From Candidatus Levyibacteriota bacterium (lineage in GTDB: Bacteria; Patescibacteriota; Microgenomatia; Levybacterales; UBA12049): a DNA stretch of 37,780 nucleotides. Under the pieces are notes generated by a model. That model made no database searches. It was given only the letters and a program-made list of their open reading frames with translations, and was not told the DNA's origin. The position numbers and the translations under genes are program-made. The stretch lies in the NCBI GenBank assembly GCA_016182205.1, contig JACOXW010000003.1, forward strand, positions 1-37,780, read 5' to 3'. Of this stretch, positions 8,256-13,549 are shown piece by piece. Every line of letters starts with the position of its first letter. Position 1 is the first letter of the stretch.

Positions 8256-8284
8256 ACGGTACGGACATTTTTACCAAATGTCAA
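8256..8284 (-). promoter_or_regulatory. promoter of the multi-pass membrane gene, leaderless type
   Basis: On the minus strand TTGACA (8284-8279), 17 bp, TACCGT (8261-8256), then 6 nt to the ATG at 8249. Confidence 0.6.
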
Positions 8285-8307
8285 TCTGTTTTCCTTTGCA
8301 GTAGTAT

Positions 8308-8337
8308 AAAAAAGCTCTCACTTTTTCAAGTGAGAGC
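8308..8337 (-). terminator. strong Rho-independent terminator of the tRNA-like RNA
   Basis: Minus strand: GCTCTCACTT (8337-8328), a GAAA tetraloop, AAGTGAGAGC (8323-8314), then six T (8313-8308). The 10-bp stem is perfect. No protein gene ends nearby, so it marks the 3' end of a non-coding transcript. Confidence 0.9.
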
Positions 8338-8535
8338 TCGAGGTGAGACGTGTGCGAGTCGCCAGGGAGTTGGACCCTGGTCTGCTATCTCTCTCCCCAG
8401 TGAGATAGCTGCTCTTGCGTTGAGCTAGCGGCTCATATGCACCATCAACTTTCACGTCCTTTCATGCGTCCTTGAGCTCGCGATTAAACGGCTGTAAGAT
8501 AATGGCGCATTGGTTGTTCTTTTCCCATTACACCA
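8308..8535 (-). ncRNA. structured small RNA with a tRNA-like 3' domain
   Basis: This 363-bp gap between alkD and the gene at 8249 holds no credible protein gene but has an RNA-gene layout: an activator-type promoter (-10 TATATT at 8547-8542), about 225 nt of transcript and a perfect terminator. Bases 8434 to about 8351 fold like a tRNA: a 7-bp acceptor-like helix (GAGCCGC with GCGACTC, one C-A mismatch), TA, a 4-bp D-like arm (GCTC/GAGC), an over-long 8-bp anticodon-like stem (GCTATCTC/GAGATAGC) with a 10-nt loop holding CTGGGG, and a T-like arm CAGGG-TCCAACT-CCCTG. It lacks the D-loop GG, the T-loop TTC and a matching CCA end, so it is not an ordinary tRNA. GTGC and GCAC flank the acceptor helix and can extend it. 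A 5' hairpin (TAATGG/CCATTA) is also possible. Function unknown. Confidence 0.55.
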
Positions 8536-8541
8536 AAAACT

Positions 8542-8584
8542 AATATAAAAGAAGGCAAAGGTAAAATCTGTGATAAAAATCACA
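8542..8584 (-). promoter_or_regulatory. perfect CRP-type box and class II promoter for the small RNA
   Basis: TGTGA (8569-8573), six bases and TCACA (8580-8584) form a perfect CRP-type palindrome. On the minus strand a -10 TATATT lies at 8547-8542, its centre 32 bp from the box centre. That equals the -41.5 spacing of class II CRP/FNR-activated promoters, and there is no good -35. The transcript would start near 8535 and end at the terminator at 8308. The likely binding protein is the CRP/FNR-type regulator at 9965-10627. Confidence 0.6.
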
Positions 8585-8612
8585 CTTTTCAAACTTTAAG
8601 AAGAATTTTATC

Positions 8613-9326
8613 CTATACGACACCCAGCAAGTATTTTTTGCGGACATCTGAGGAGTAATGCTCTATGGCATAACGAAGACATGTCCTCGGCATTGCTTTA
8701 TAGTGTTTTACAAGAAAGCTACTCAAAATTTCCCGTGAACATCGTTTGCCCACTTCCCGAAGCATCCAACCGACAGCTTTGTGGATTAAATCATGATCAT
8801 CGTGCAACAATATTCTTGCTATGCGAAAAGTCTCTTTGTACTCTTTCTTTTCCTTAATAAACTGGTATGTTGCAATTACGGCAATCCGTCTGTCCCATAA
8901 CGAATCAGATGTGGCAAGTTTTGTTAGAATTCCTGTGGATCTTTCCAATAAGTACCCTCCAACTATTTTATCTGCTGATAAGTCAACTAAATCCCAGTTA
9001 TTTATATACGCGGTATGGGAGAGATAGAAGTTGTATATTCGCTTTCGGATTTCATTTGATCCTTTTTCAAACTGAAGAACAAGAATAAGAAGCCCCAGCA
9101 AACGCTCCTCATGAATAGGAGACATCAGCAATGTCTCAACGTTTGAAAAGTTTAGTTCGCTATATTTTTTGGCAATCAACCGCAAGTTTGGCACTGTCAC
9201 GCCAATAAATATATCACCATGGCCGTACTCTCCTTCTTTTGTCTTGAAAAACTTTTGCAGCAGTGCTACTTTCTTTGGATTTGCGACATGGTGAAGGTCT
9301 TTTCGTAACTTTATTACCGACTGCAT
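8613..9326 (-). CDS. alkD: DNA alkylation repair protein, AlkD family
   Basis: 237 residues, the usual AlkD length. The protein is a stack of HEAT-like helical repeats. Recognisable family segments are the N-terminal YGHGDIFIGVTVPNLR, the central NNWDLVDLSA and the C-terminal DDHDLIHKAVGWMLREVGKR, which carries the conserved Trp/Asp/Arg surface used to hold DNA. AlkD-type glycosylases remove N3- and N7-alkylated purines without flipping the base. The start is fixed by a promoter 6 nt upstream. It lies between the hpf gene and the CRP-box-controlled RNA but has its own promoter. Confidence 0.9.
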   Translation of the reverse strand: MQSVIKLRKDLHHVANPKKVALLQKFFKTKEGEYGHGDIFIGVTVPNLRLIAKKYSELNFSNVETLLMSPIHEERLLGLLILVLQFEKGSNEIRKRIYNFYLSHTAYINNWDLVDLSADKIVGGYLLERSTGILTKLATSDSLWDRRIAVIATYQFIKEKKEYKETFRIARILLHDDHDLIHKAVGWMLREVGKRCSREILSSFLVKHYKAMPRTCLRYAIEHYSSDVRKKYLLGVV

Positions 9327-9332
9327 ACGTGT

Positions 9333-9361
9333 ATGCTACTGCTTCCTTACCTTGCAGTCAA
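9333..9361 (-). promoter_or_regulatory. promoter of alkD, leaderless type
   Basis: On the minus strand TTGACT (9361-9356), 17 bp, TAGCAT (9338-9333), then 6 nt to the ATG at 9326. Confidence 0.6.
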
Positions 9362-9398
9362 TTATTATCATCTTCTTAATACAGTTTTTCGCCCCTTG

Positions 9399-9746
9399 TT
9401 ACAGAGAGTGCCGTAAAGACCGTTTATCAAAATAAAGACTGTTTGAAGAAAAATGCTTTCCCTTGTATACCTCAACTGCTCTTATGAGCGAGTCAAATGC
9501 GATTTGAATAGTACTTTCTATATCTGCGCCGCCGAAATTTACAACCAACGGCTTTTTGGGAAGAGTCAATACCATTGATCCACCAAAGTGATGTTTTTTT
9601 TCATGTTTTTTTATAAATATGGCAAGTATTGGTAAGGACGACTCAAACGAAGTCAAACGTCTAGATATTTTTTCTATCTTTTTTTCAATATGTTGCTTTT
9701 CTATGGCGGTAAGAAGAAATCCTTTCGTTGTGATCCGATACTTCAT
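9399..9746 (-). CDS. hpf: short ribosome hibernation promoting factor (HPF/RaiA family)
   Basis: 115 residues from the ATG at 9746, the length of the short HPF/YfiA class. It begins MKYRITTKGFLLTAIEKQHIEKKIEKISRRL, the normal start of the family (a strand, then a helix with an EKKIEKI pattern), and ends with the ISTAFDSL-like signature helix (STIQIAFDSLIRAVEVYKGKH). HPF proteins bind the 30S decoding groove and silence or dimerise ribosomes in stress. A frame extension to a TTG at 9794 is open but adds residues outside the family. There is no Shine-Dalgarno; instead a 32-codon ORF with one stops 4 nt upstream, so translation is probably coupled. A CRP-type box lies in the promoter. Confidence 0.8.
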   Translation of the reverse strand: MKYRITTKGFLLTAIEKQHIEKKIEKISRRLTSFESSLPILAIFIKKHEKKHHFGGSMVLTLPKKPLVVNFGGADIESTIQIAFDSLIRAVEVYKGKHFSSNSLYFDKRSLRHSL

Positions 9747-9750
9747 ATCT

Positions 9751-9849
9751 TTAATAAAGTGGAGCAAAAAATATTCTTTGAAAATGTCCAACAAGAATAT
9801 GAATACCCCGCTTCGTCTCCAAAAATAATGCTATGAAAAATCCGATCAT
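9751..9849 (-). CDS. 32-aa ORF upstream of and coupled to hpf
   Basis: An ATG at 9849 follows a good ribosome-binding site (GAAGGAG, 6 nt upstream). The frame encodes a hydrophobic N-terminus (MIGFFIALFLE), a basic middle and an aromatic end (RIFFAPLY), and stops with TAA at 9753-9751. Only four bases then separate it from the hpf ATG, which has no ribosome-binding site of its own. This looks like a leader peptide or small membrane peptide that delivers ribosomes to hpf. Conservation cannot be judged from one sequence, so the peptide itself may be incidental. Confidence 0.5.
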   Translation of the reverse strand: MIGFFIALFLETKRGIHILVGHFQRIFFAPLY

Positions 9850-9870
9850 GTTGTTCTCCTTCATATATAA

Positions 9871-9942
9871 AGTCTAACCATATTCAGCAAAATTAGCAGT
9901 GACAAAAATCACAAGGAACCTGAAGGTAAAATTTGCTATACT
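9871..9942. promoter_or_regulatory. shared CRP-type box between divergent hpf and regulator promoters
   Basis: AGTGA (9898-9902), six bases, TCACA (9909-9913): nine of ten conserved positions of the TGTGA-N6-TCACA palindrome, centred at 9905.5. On the minus strand TAGACT (9876-9871) is centred exactly 32 bp away, the class II activator spacing, and leads to the 32-codon ORF and hpf. On the plus strand an extended -10 TGCTATACT (9934-9942) is centred 34 bp away and leads to the regulator gene. One site could therefore serve both promoters, with autoregulation. Confidence 0.6.
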
Positions 9943-9964
9943 ACACTTCATAACTTTATCTTAT

Positions 9965-10627
9965 ATGAATATTAAGGTGAGTAAATTACAAGAAGCCTTT
10001 TTCTCGACGTATCCTGCGTTTCGATATTCAAAAGGGAAAATCCTTCTTTCCGCTTTTACTCCCGCTACTCAAATCTACTACCTTAAAAAAGGCCATATTC
10101 GACAGTACCTTACCACCGCCGCAGGTGAAGAAATAACGTTTCATGTATTCCGCCCCATAGCTTATTTTCCGATTATGCTTTCATTAAGCGATACGCAGAA
10201 TGTATATTCATTTGAAGCTCTTACAACAGTCGAAGGATATAGAGCACCGGTTACTGATGTTATAGCTTTTTTAAAAAAGAATCCTGAGGTATTATTTGAC
10301 TTAACCACCAGACTTTCCCGAGGCATCACAGGGCTCCTTGTAAAAATTGAAAATCAGACATATAAAAATGCATACCTGAAAGTTGTTTCACTCCTTATTC
10401 ACCTAACCAAAATCTATGGTGAAGGAATAGGCGTAAATGGAACCACTTGTTACCGGATATCGCTTCCTCTAAGCCAAGCAAATCTTGCTACTTGGGTAGG
10501 ATTGCAACGCGAAACTCTCAGTAGACAAATAGAAATTCTTGAAAAAAGAAAAATTATAGCTTATGAAAAACATTATATTCTGATACGAAATTTTGAAGCG
10601 TTACAAGAACAAATATCTTTACATTAA
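9965..10627 (+). CDS. CRP/FNR-family transcription regulator
   Basis: 220 residues from the ATG at 9965. An upstream in-frame GTG at 9899 lies inside the operator, so I reject it. Residues 1-110 form a cyclic-nucleotide-binding-like beta barrel (KGKILLSAFTPATQIYYLKKGHIR). A long dimer helix follows, then a C-terminal winged helix (LSQANLATWVGLQRETLSRQIEILEKRKII). The recognition helix has R182, E183 and R187 in the RETxxR pattern that CRP uses to read TGTGA, matching the boxes at 8569 and 9898. The canonical cAMP-phosphate Arg-Ser pair is absent (NV instead) and there is no N-terminal Cys cluster, so the ligand is neither clearly cAMP nor an FeS cluster. Probably autoregulated. Confidence 0.88.
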   Translation: MNIKVSKLQEAFFSTYPAFRYSKGKILLSAFTPATQIYYLKKGHIRQYLTTAAGEEITFHVFRPIAYFPIMLSLSDTQNVYSFEALTTVEGYRAPVTDVIAFLKKNPEVLFDLTTRLSRGITGLLVKIENQTYKNAYLKVVSLLIHLTKIYGEGIGVNGTTCYRISLPLSQANLATWVGLQRETLSRQIEILEKRKIIAYEKHYILIRNFEALQEQISLH

Positions 10628-10709
10628 CCGTCTTTTTTTCCTTTTGACCAAAGTCACCAAAAAGCCTGACAATGATCTATGTAAATATATTGATTGTTGT
10701 ATAACTACT

Positions 10710-10762
10710 GCTAGAAAAATATTATTTCTCTAGCATCCGGAGGAAGGATTCCCGCCTTTTTT
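10710..10762. terminator. terminator-like hairpins between convergent genes
   Basis: Between the regulator (plus) and the 40-residue gene (minus) there is an inverted repeat, GCTAGA (10710-10715) with TCTAGC (10729-10734), plus inner A/T pairs. Next to it is an imperfect GGAGGAA (10739-10745)/TTCCCGCC (10749-10756) stem followed by six T on the plus strand (10757-10762). The second is a plausible weak terminator for the regulator gene. The rest of 10628-10709 shows nothing else. Confidence 0.4.
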
Positions 10763-10765
10763 ATG

Positions 10766-10888
10766 TTACGAACTTTTTTTTGTTGATCGACTGGATTGAC
10801 CTCCTTTTTTTCCAGCCATTCTTCCCCGATGTGAATTTCTACCACCTCTCACTCTATCTTCATGTGTTAGATTATCACCACGTGGCAT
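10766..10888 (-). CDS. 40-aa basic protein, KGG stress-protein-like
   Basis: A short gene below usual ORF cut-offs. The ATG at 10886-10888 follows a strong ribosome-binding site (GGGGGTGAG). The product is very basic and Gly/Ser-rich, with RGGRNSHRGRMAGKKGG and a KKSS end. The GG-N-SH-RG-RM-GKKGG pattern resembles the repeat of stress-induced KGG/GsiB-type proteins, which are short, disordered hydrophilins; here only about one repeat is present. A TATAAA about 30 nt upstream could be its -10. It could instead be a nucleic-acid-binding peptide. Class membership is inference from composition and the motif. Confidence 0.6.
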   Translation of the reverse strand: MPRGDNLTHEDRVRGGRNSHRGRMAGKKGGQSSRSTKKSS

Positions 10889-10991
10889 TACGCTCACCCC
10901 CTTTCACAATAAACTTTATTTATACACTACAGGATAGGTATAAGAAACACTTAAGAGGATAGGGTGGAATATGTAAGAAAACGACAAATAA

Positions 10992-11006
10992 CAATGTTAA
11001 ACATTG
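10992..11006. repeat. 15-bp perfect palindrome in intergenic DNA
   Basis: CAATGTT (10992-10998), A, AACATTG (11000-11006). It lies between the DUF378 gene at 11035 and the 40-residue gene, about 100 bp upstream of the latter's ATG. It may be an operator or a weak hairpin at the end of the DUF378 transcript. The remainder of 10889-11034 holds only the likely promoter of the 40-residue gene. Confidence 0.35.
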
Positions 11007-11034
11007 CTACCTGTCAAACCGTCACTTGAGCTGA

Positions 11035-11247
11035 CTATTTGCCTTTTCCGCAGAGACGGCAAATCTTAGGATGCATCAAAACATCATATACTGCTGAAAG
11101 TCCAACCAGAATATATACAACCTGCTCTACCATAGGCCATCCGCCAACCAATGTATTTACCAAATTGTAGTTTAGAAGCCCGATAAGACCCCAGTTAACT
11201 GCACCTGCAATAACAAGAATATATGTAGCACCATGAAGTAGTTTCAT
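11035..11247 (-). CDS. DUF378-type membrane protein with a C-terminal CxxC
   Basis: 70 residues from the ATG at 11247, which sits 7 nt after GGAGGTG; the in-frame GTG three codons earlier overlaps that ribosome-binding site. Two helices (ATYILVIAGAVNWGLIGLL and VEQVVYILVGLSAVYDVLM) with the NWGLIGL signature place it firmly in DUF378. Unlike the copy at 481-678 it ends in CRLCGKGK, a CxxC that could bind metal as a dimer or form a disulfide. It has its own promoter (TTGACT, 18 bp, TACACT at 11301-11272) and a leader. Function unknown. Confidence 0.85.
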   Translation of the reverse strand: MKLLHGATYILVIAGAVNWGLIGLLNYNLVNTLVGGWPMVEQVVYILVGLSAVYDVLMHPKICRLCGKGK

Positions 11248-11271
11248 TACTATCACCTCCTCCCTTCATAC

Positions 11272-11301
11272 AGTGTAGAGAGAAAAGAAACAAATAGTCA
11301 A
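11272..11301 (-). promoter_or_regulatory. promoter of the second DUF378 gene (leadered)
   Basis: On the minus strand TTGACT (11301-11296), 18 bp, TACACT (11277-11272). The expected start near 11265 leaves a leader of about 18 nt holding the GGAGGTG ribosome-binding site. Confidence 0.6.
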
Positions 11302-11310
11302 GGAGAGGAA

Positions 11311-11928
11311 TTACTTTTTAATTTTTTGAGATAGATGTATATAGCCGTGCAAAAAAATAAGGATGATGAATGCCCCGTAAAAAAGCACAGATACCGGCCC
11401 GAAACGTTTCATATGACTTCCAATTAATGTCGCATGCAGCACGATAAAAACTCCTGCCAGATAGACCAATTGATGTAGTCGTTTCCATTTAGGAAATGTC
11501 ATTTTCCGAATAACTGCATCAAAAGATGTTAACGCCATAAGTGTCAGGATAACAAGGGCAACGGTACTCAAGGCGATTGCTATATGATAAGTTGTGTTTA
11601 GTTGTAAAAACGGCACCAATCCACCAAGTTCATCAAAAAATCCTGAGCGCGCATGCATAAGTGCAAAAAAACACGCAGACACACCAATTGCTCGCCGCGC
11701 TTTTAGAATCTGCGAACGGAACGGAATACCAAAAAAAATTCTGGTTACTGGACCGATGTATAGCGCAATATACAAATACGTTACTGAAATCAATCCATAT
11801 CGCTGTGTAAGCTCGATTTCCGAAGAACCAGGACCATAGAGCGCATGAACGTAATAATATGTCGCTTCGGCAAATACTGCGCTAAACAACAAAATATAGA
11901 ATCGGATATTTCGTAGCAGGAAAGTCAT
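11311..11928 (-). CDS. ferric-reductase-like haem membrane protein (MsrQ/YedZ-like)
   Basis: 205 residues and about six membrane helices. Histidines sit at haem-b positions of the ferric reductase-like transmembrane domain: in FALMHARSG, in TYHIAIAL, and in the last pair of helices (WKRLHQLVYL then FIVLHATLIGSH). No FAD/NAD domain is attached, so electrons would come from a separate quinol or flavin donor, as in MsrQ. The gene follows the copper-protein gene by 11 bp with no promoter between, so the two form an operon. A membrane haem protein passing electrons to or from an extracellular copper protein is the natural reading, but it is inference. No msrP is in the window. Confidence 0.8.
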   Translation of the reverse strand: MTFLLRNIRFYILLFSAVFAEATYYYVHALYGPGSSEIELTQRYGLISVTYLYIALYIGPVTRIFFGIPFRSQILKARRAIGVSACFFALMHARSGFFDELGGLVPFLQLNTTYHIAIALSTVALVILTLMALTSFDAVIRKMTFPKWKRLHQLVYLAGVFIVLHATLIGSHMKRFGPVSVLFYGAFIILIFLHGYIHLSQKIKK

Positions 11929-11939
11929 AAGAAGGATTT

Positions 11940-12422
11940 CTACTCTACAATCAATTTCCCTACCATACCCATTTGTCTATGATTACCTACACCGCAGTAG
12001 TATTCAAACGTTCCTTCTCTGTCAGCAACAAATGAAACATCCGCGCTTTCCCCGTTTCCAATTTGTTCTGTCTTAACGTTAAATTCGTCCAAAACAAAAT
12101 TATGAAAACCGCCGACGTTTTTAAAAGTAATTTTAACCGTATCACCTTTCTTTACTCTTATTTCACCGGGCGAGAATGAAAAGTTTTGTCCTGTTACCGT
12201 AAAAGTTTTCGTTTCTCCTTTACTCATTGCTGCTTCTGCAGACTGCGTACCAGATACTTTATCAGAATCTGCTGAAGCCGCCGTAGAACCATTACTTTCG
12301 GAACCTAGCGAAGGAGTGGGCGTTGGTGTCATAGTTTGTGTGGTATTCCCACGTATGAATAAAAATCCTCCCCCGACAACAAAAAGTCCTATAATAACAG
12401 CGGAAATATATAAATTTCTCAT
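11940..12422 (-). CDS. membrane-anchored cupredoxin (type-1 copper)
   Basis: 160 residues from the ATG at 12422, which follows GGAGGTGAG; the GTG two codons earlier is part of the ribosome-binding site. A single N-terminal helix (about 5-23) is followed by a Thr/Pro/Ser linker (about 29-60) and a cupredoxin domain. The type-1 copper ligands are in order: H107 (GGFHNF), C143, H148 (YYCGVGNH) and M151 (HRQM; M153 is the alternative). The fold matches plastocyanin/azurin-like electron carriers facing outward. It is first in an operon with the haem membrane protein, with a TTTACA-17-TATTCT promoter at 12479-12451. Confidence 0.9.
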   Translation of the reverse strand: MRNLYISAVIIGLFVVGGGFLFIRGNTTQTMTPTPTPSLGSESNGSTAASADSDKVSGTQSAEAAMSKGETKTFTVTGQNFSFSPGEIRVKKGDTVKITFKNVGGFHNFVLDEFNVKTEQIGNGESADVSFVADREGTFEYYCGVGNHRQMGMVGKLIVE

Positions 12423-12450
12423 ACTCACCTCCTCTCAATCTTACTACTAT

Positions 12451-12479
12451 AGAATACCAAGCAAGTGGTGTTCTGTAAA
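12451..12479 (-). promoter_or_regulatory. promoter of the cupredoxin operon (leadered)
   Basis: On the minus strand TTTACA (12479-12474), 17 bp, TATTCT (12456-12451), followed by a leader of about 20 nt with the GGAGGTGAG ribosome-binding site. Confidence 0.5.
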
Positions 12480-12500
12480 GTATATCACTCTATTTTGAAT

Positions 12501-12530
12501 TTGCAATTTTAAAACAGACGGGTATACAAT
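12501..12530 (+). promoter_or_regulatory. promoter, leaderless type
   Basis: TTGCAA (12501-12506), 18 bp, TACAAT (12525-12530), then 7 nt to the ATG at 12538. Confidence 0.6.
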
Positions 12531-12537
12531 AATTGCT

Positions 12538-12825
12538 ATGAGTAAATACAAAGAATGCTTTAGTGACATGATAGGAAGTCATAAAACTCTTTTTGAAGAA
12601 TTTAAAATACTCCATGATAACTATGCTGAAAATAAGCCTGCTTGGAAAAAAGAATTTGATGAAAAAGGCCAAGAAGTACTGCAGATTATACGAAGATACG
12701 AACGAATTCTTTGTAGTCATTCTGAGTCAGGAAAATACGGGAAATTCTCAACAAACCTTTCAGATAAATTTTGGGCTGAAGTAAGATCTTATTTACCAAA
12801 AATAGACTTTGTCGGGGTTGAGTGA
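12538..12825 (+). CDS. small helical soluble protein, 95 aa, unknown
   Basis: Not recognised. The composition predicts an all-helical protein rich in Lys, Glu, Phe and Trp (SHKTLFEEFKILHDNYAENK, EKGQEVLQIIRRYERIL), with a single Cys and no membrane segment. The promoter 7 nt upstream fixes the ATG and makes it leaderless. The gene ends toward maf on the other strand. A TTGGTTT (12834-12840)/AAACCAA (12847-12853) hairpin in the gap lacks a U-tract. Function unknown. Confidence 0.7.
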   Translation: MSKYKECFSDMIGSHKTLFEEFKILHDNYAENKPAWKKEFDEKGQEVLQIIRRYERILCSHSESGKYGKFSTNLSDKFWAEVRSYLPKIDFVGVE

Positions 12826-12913
12826 CTTCTTTCTTGGTTTATTCCAAAACCAACATCCTTCAACCTCCATTTCAAATGTGAAACTGACATATATATTATT
12901 GTGAACAGGTAAC

Positions 12914-13480
12914 TCAAATACCAAATTTCTCCAGTTCTTTTAATACTTTTTCTACGGGTAATCCTACCACATTGGTGAAATCTCCTCTGATTTCCGCAAT
13001 AAACGGCCCTGCTCCATCTTGAATTCCATATCCTCCTGCTTTATCAAACGGTTCACCGGTTGCGATATAGTCTTCTATTTGTTTTTCCGAAAGCGGCTTC
13101 ATGCGTACAAAGGTTTCTTCGAAATTGGTACTTACTCTGTTGGAATCAGTATCTATGATAGTATAACCGGTAATAACAGTATGACTGGTGTTACTCAATT
13201 CAGAAAGCATACGCTTTGCATCCTGGGCATCTTTTGGTTTTCCTAGCAATTTTTTGTCTAAAACAACAACTGTGTCTGCGCCTATAATAAGCGCATTTGT
13301 AAATCGTTTTGCCACATTTAGGGCTTTTTCGTAGGATAACTTTTTTGCAAGCTCTACCGGCTGAATAGTCGTATCCAAATATTCCTCATATGTACTTTTC
13401 TCAACAACGAACCGAAGACCTGCTTCTTCAAGTAATTTTTTTCTTCGAGGAGAACCAGACGCAAGAACGATTTTTTTCAC
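12914..13480 (-). CDS. maf: Maf/YhdE-type nucleotide pyrophosphatase
   Basis: 188 residues with a GTG start at 13480. The N-terminus has the Maf signature ASGSPRRKKLLEEAG, then ADTVVVLDKKLLGKP with the catalytic Asp, the SHTVITGY strand and the late GGYGIQDGAGPFI loop. Maf enzymes hydrolyse dTTP/UTP or modified nucleoside triphosphates to the monophosphate and pyrophosphate, cleaning the pool, and have been linked to septum formation. TATACT (13492-13487) ends 6 nt before the GTG, so this appears to be a leaderless GTG start. It diverges from dus with about 70 bp between. Confidence 0.93.
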   Translation of the reverse strand: MKKIVLASGSPRRKKLLEEAGLRFVVEKSTYEEYLDTTIQPVELAKKLSYEKALNVAKRFTNALIIGADTVVVLDKKLLGKPKDAQDAKRMLSELSNTSHTVITGYTIIDTDSNRVSTNFEETFVRMKPLSEKQIEDYIATGEPFDKAGGYGIQDGAGPFIAEIRGDFTNVVGLPVEKVLKELEKFGI

Positions 13481-13486
13481 ACTGAC

Positions 13487-13542
13487 AGTATATATGATGG
13501 CTAGCTGAATTGGTAGCCAGGTTCATCGTTAGCTGCTACAAT
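13487..13542. promoter_or_regulatory. divergent leaderless promoters of maf and dus
   Basis: Minus strand: TATACT (13492-13487), 6 nt before the maf GTG. Plus strand: extended -10 TGCTACAAT (13534-13542), 7 nt before the dus ATG. Neither has a good -35; the dus promoter has the TGn extension instead. Confidence 0.6.
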
Positions 13543-13549
13543 AAAGACT

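Noticed and set aside
8351-8434. Ordinary tRNA gene
   Set aside because: The fold is tRNA-like but the D-loop GG, T-loop TTC and CCA end are missing, the anticodon-like stem has 8 bp and the loop 10 nt. I list it as a tRNA-like RNA.
8308-8460. Protein-coding reading through the small RNA on the minus strand
   Set aside because: A frame with Arg/Ala-rich sequence exists, but it has an in-frame TAG near its start, and the RNA-gene layout explains the region better.
9746-9794. N-terminal extension of hpf to a TTG at 9794
   Set aside because: The added residues are outside the HPF family, and the region is better read as the end of the 32-codon ORF.
9899-9964. GTG start of the CRP/FNR-type regulator
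   Set aside because: The GTG lies in the operator and before the extended -10, so it cannot be transcribed from that promoter. The ATG at 9965 fits the family.
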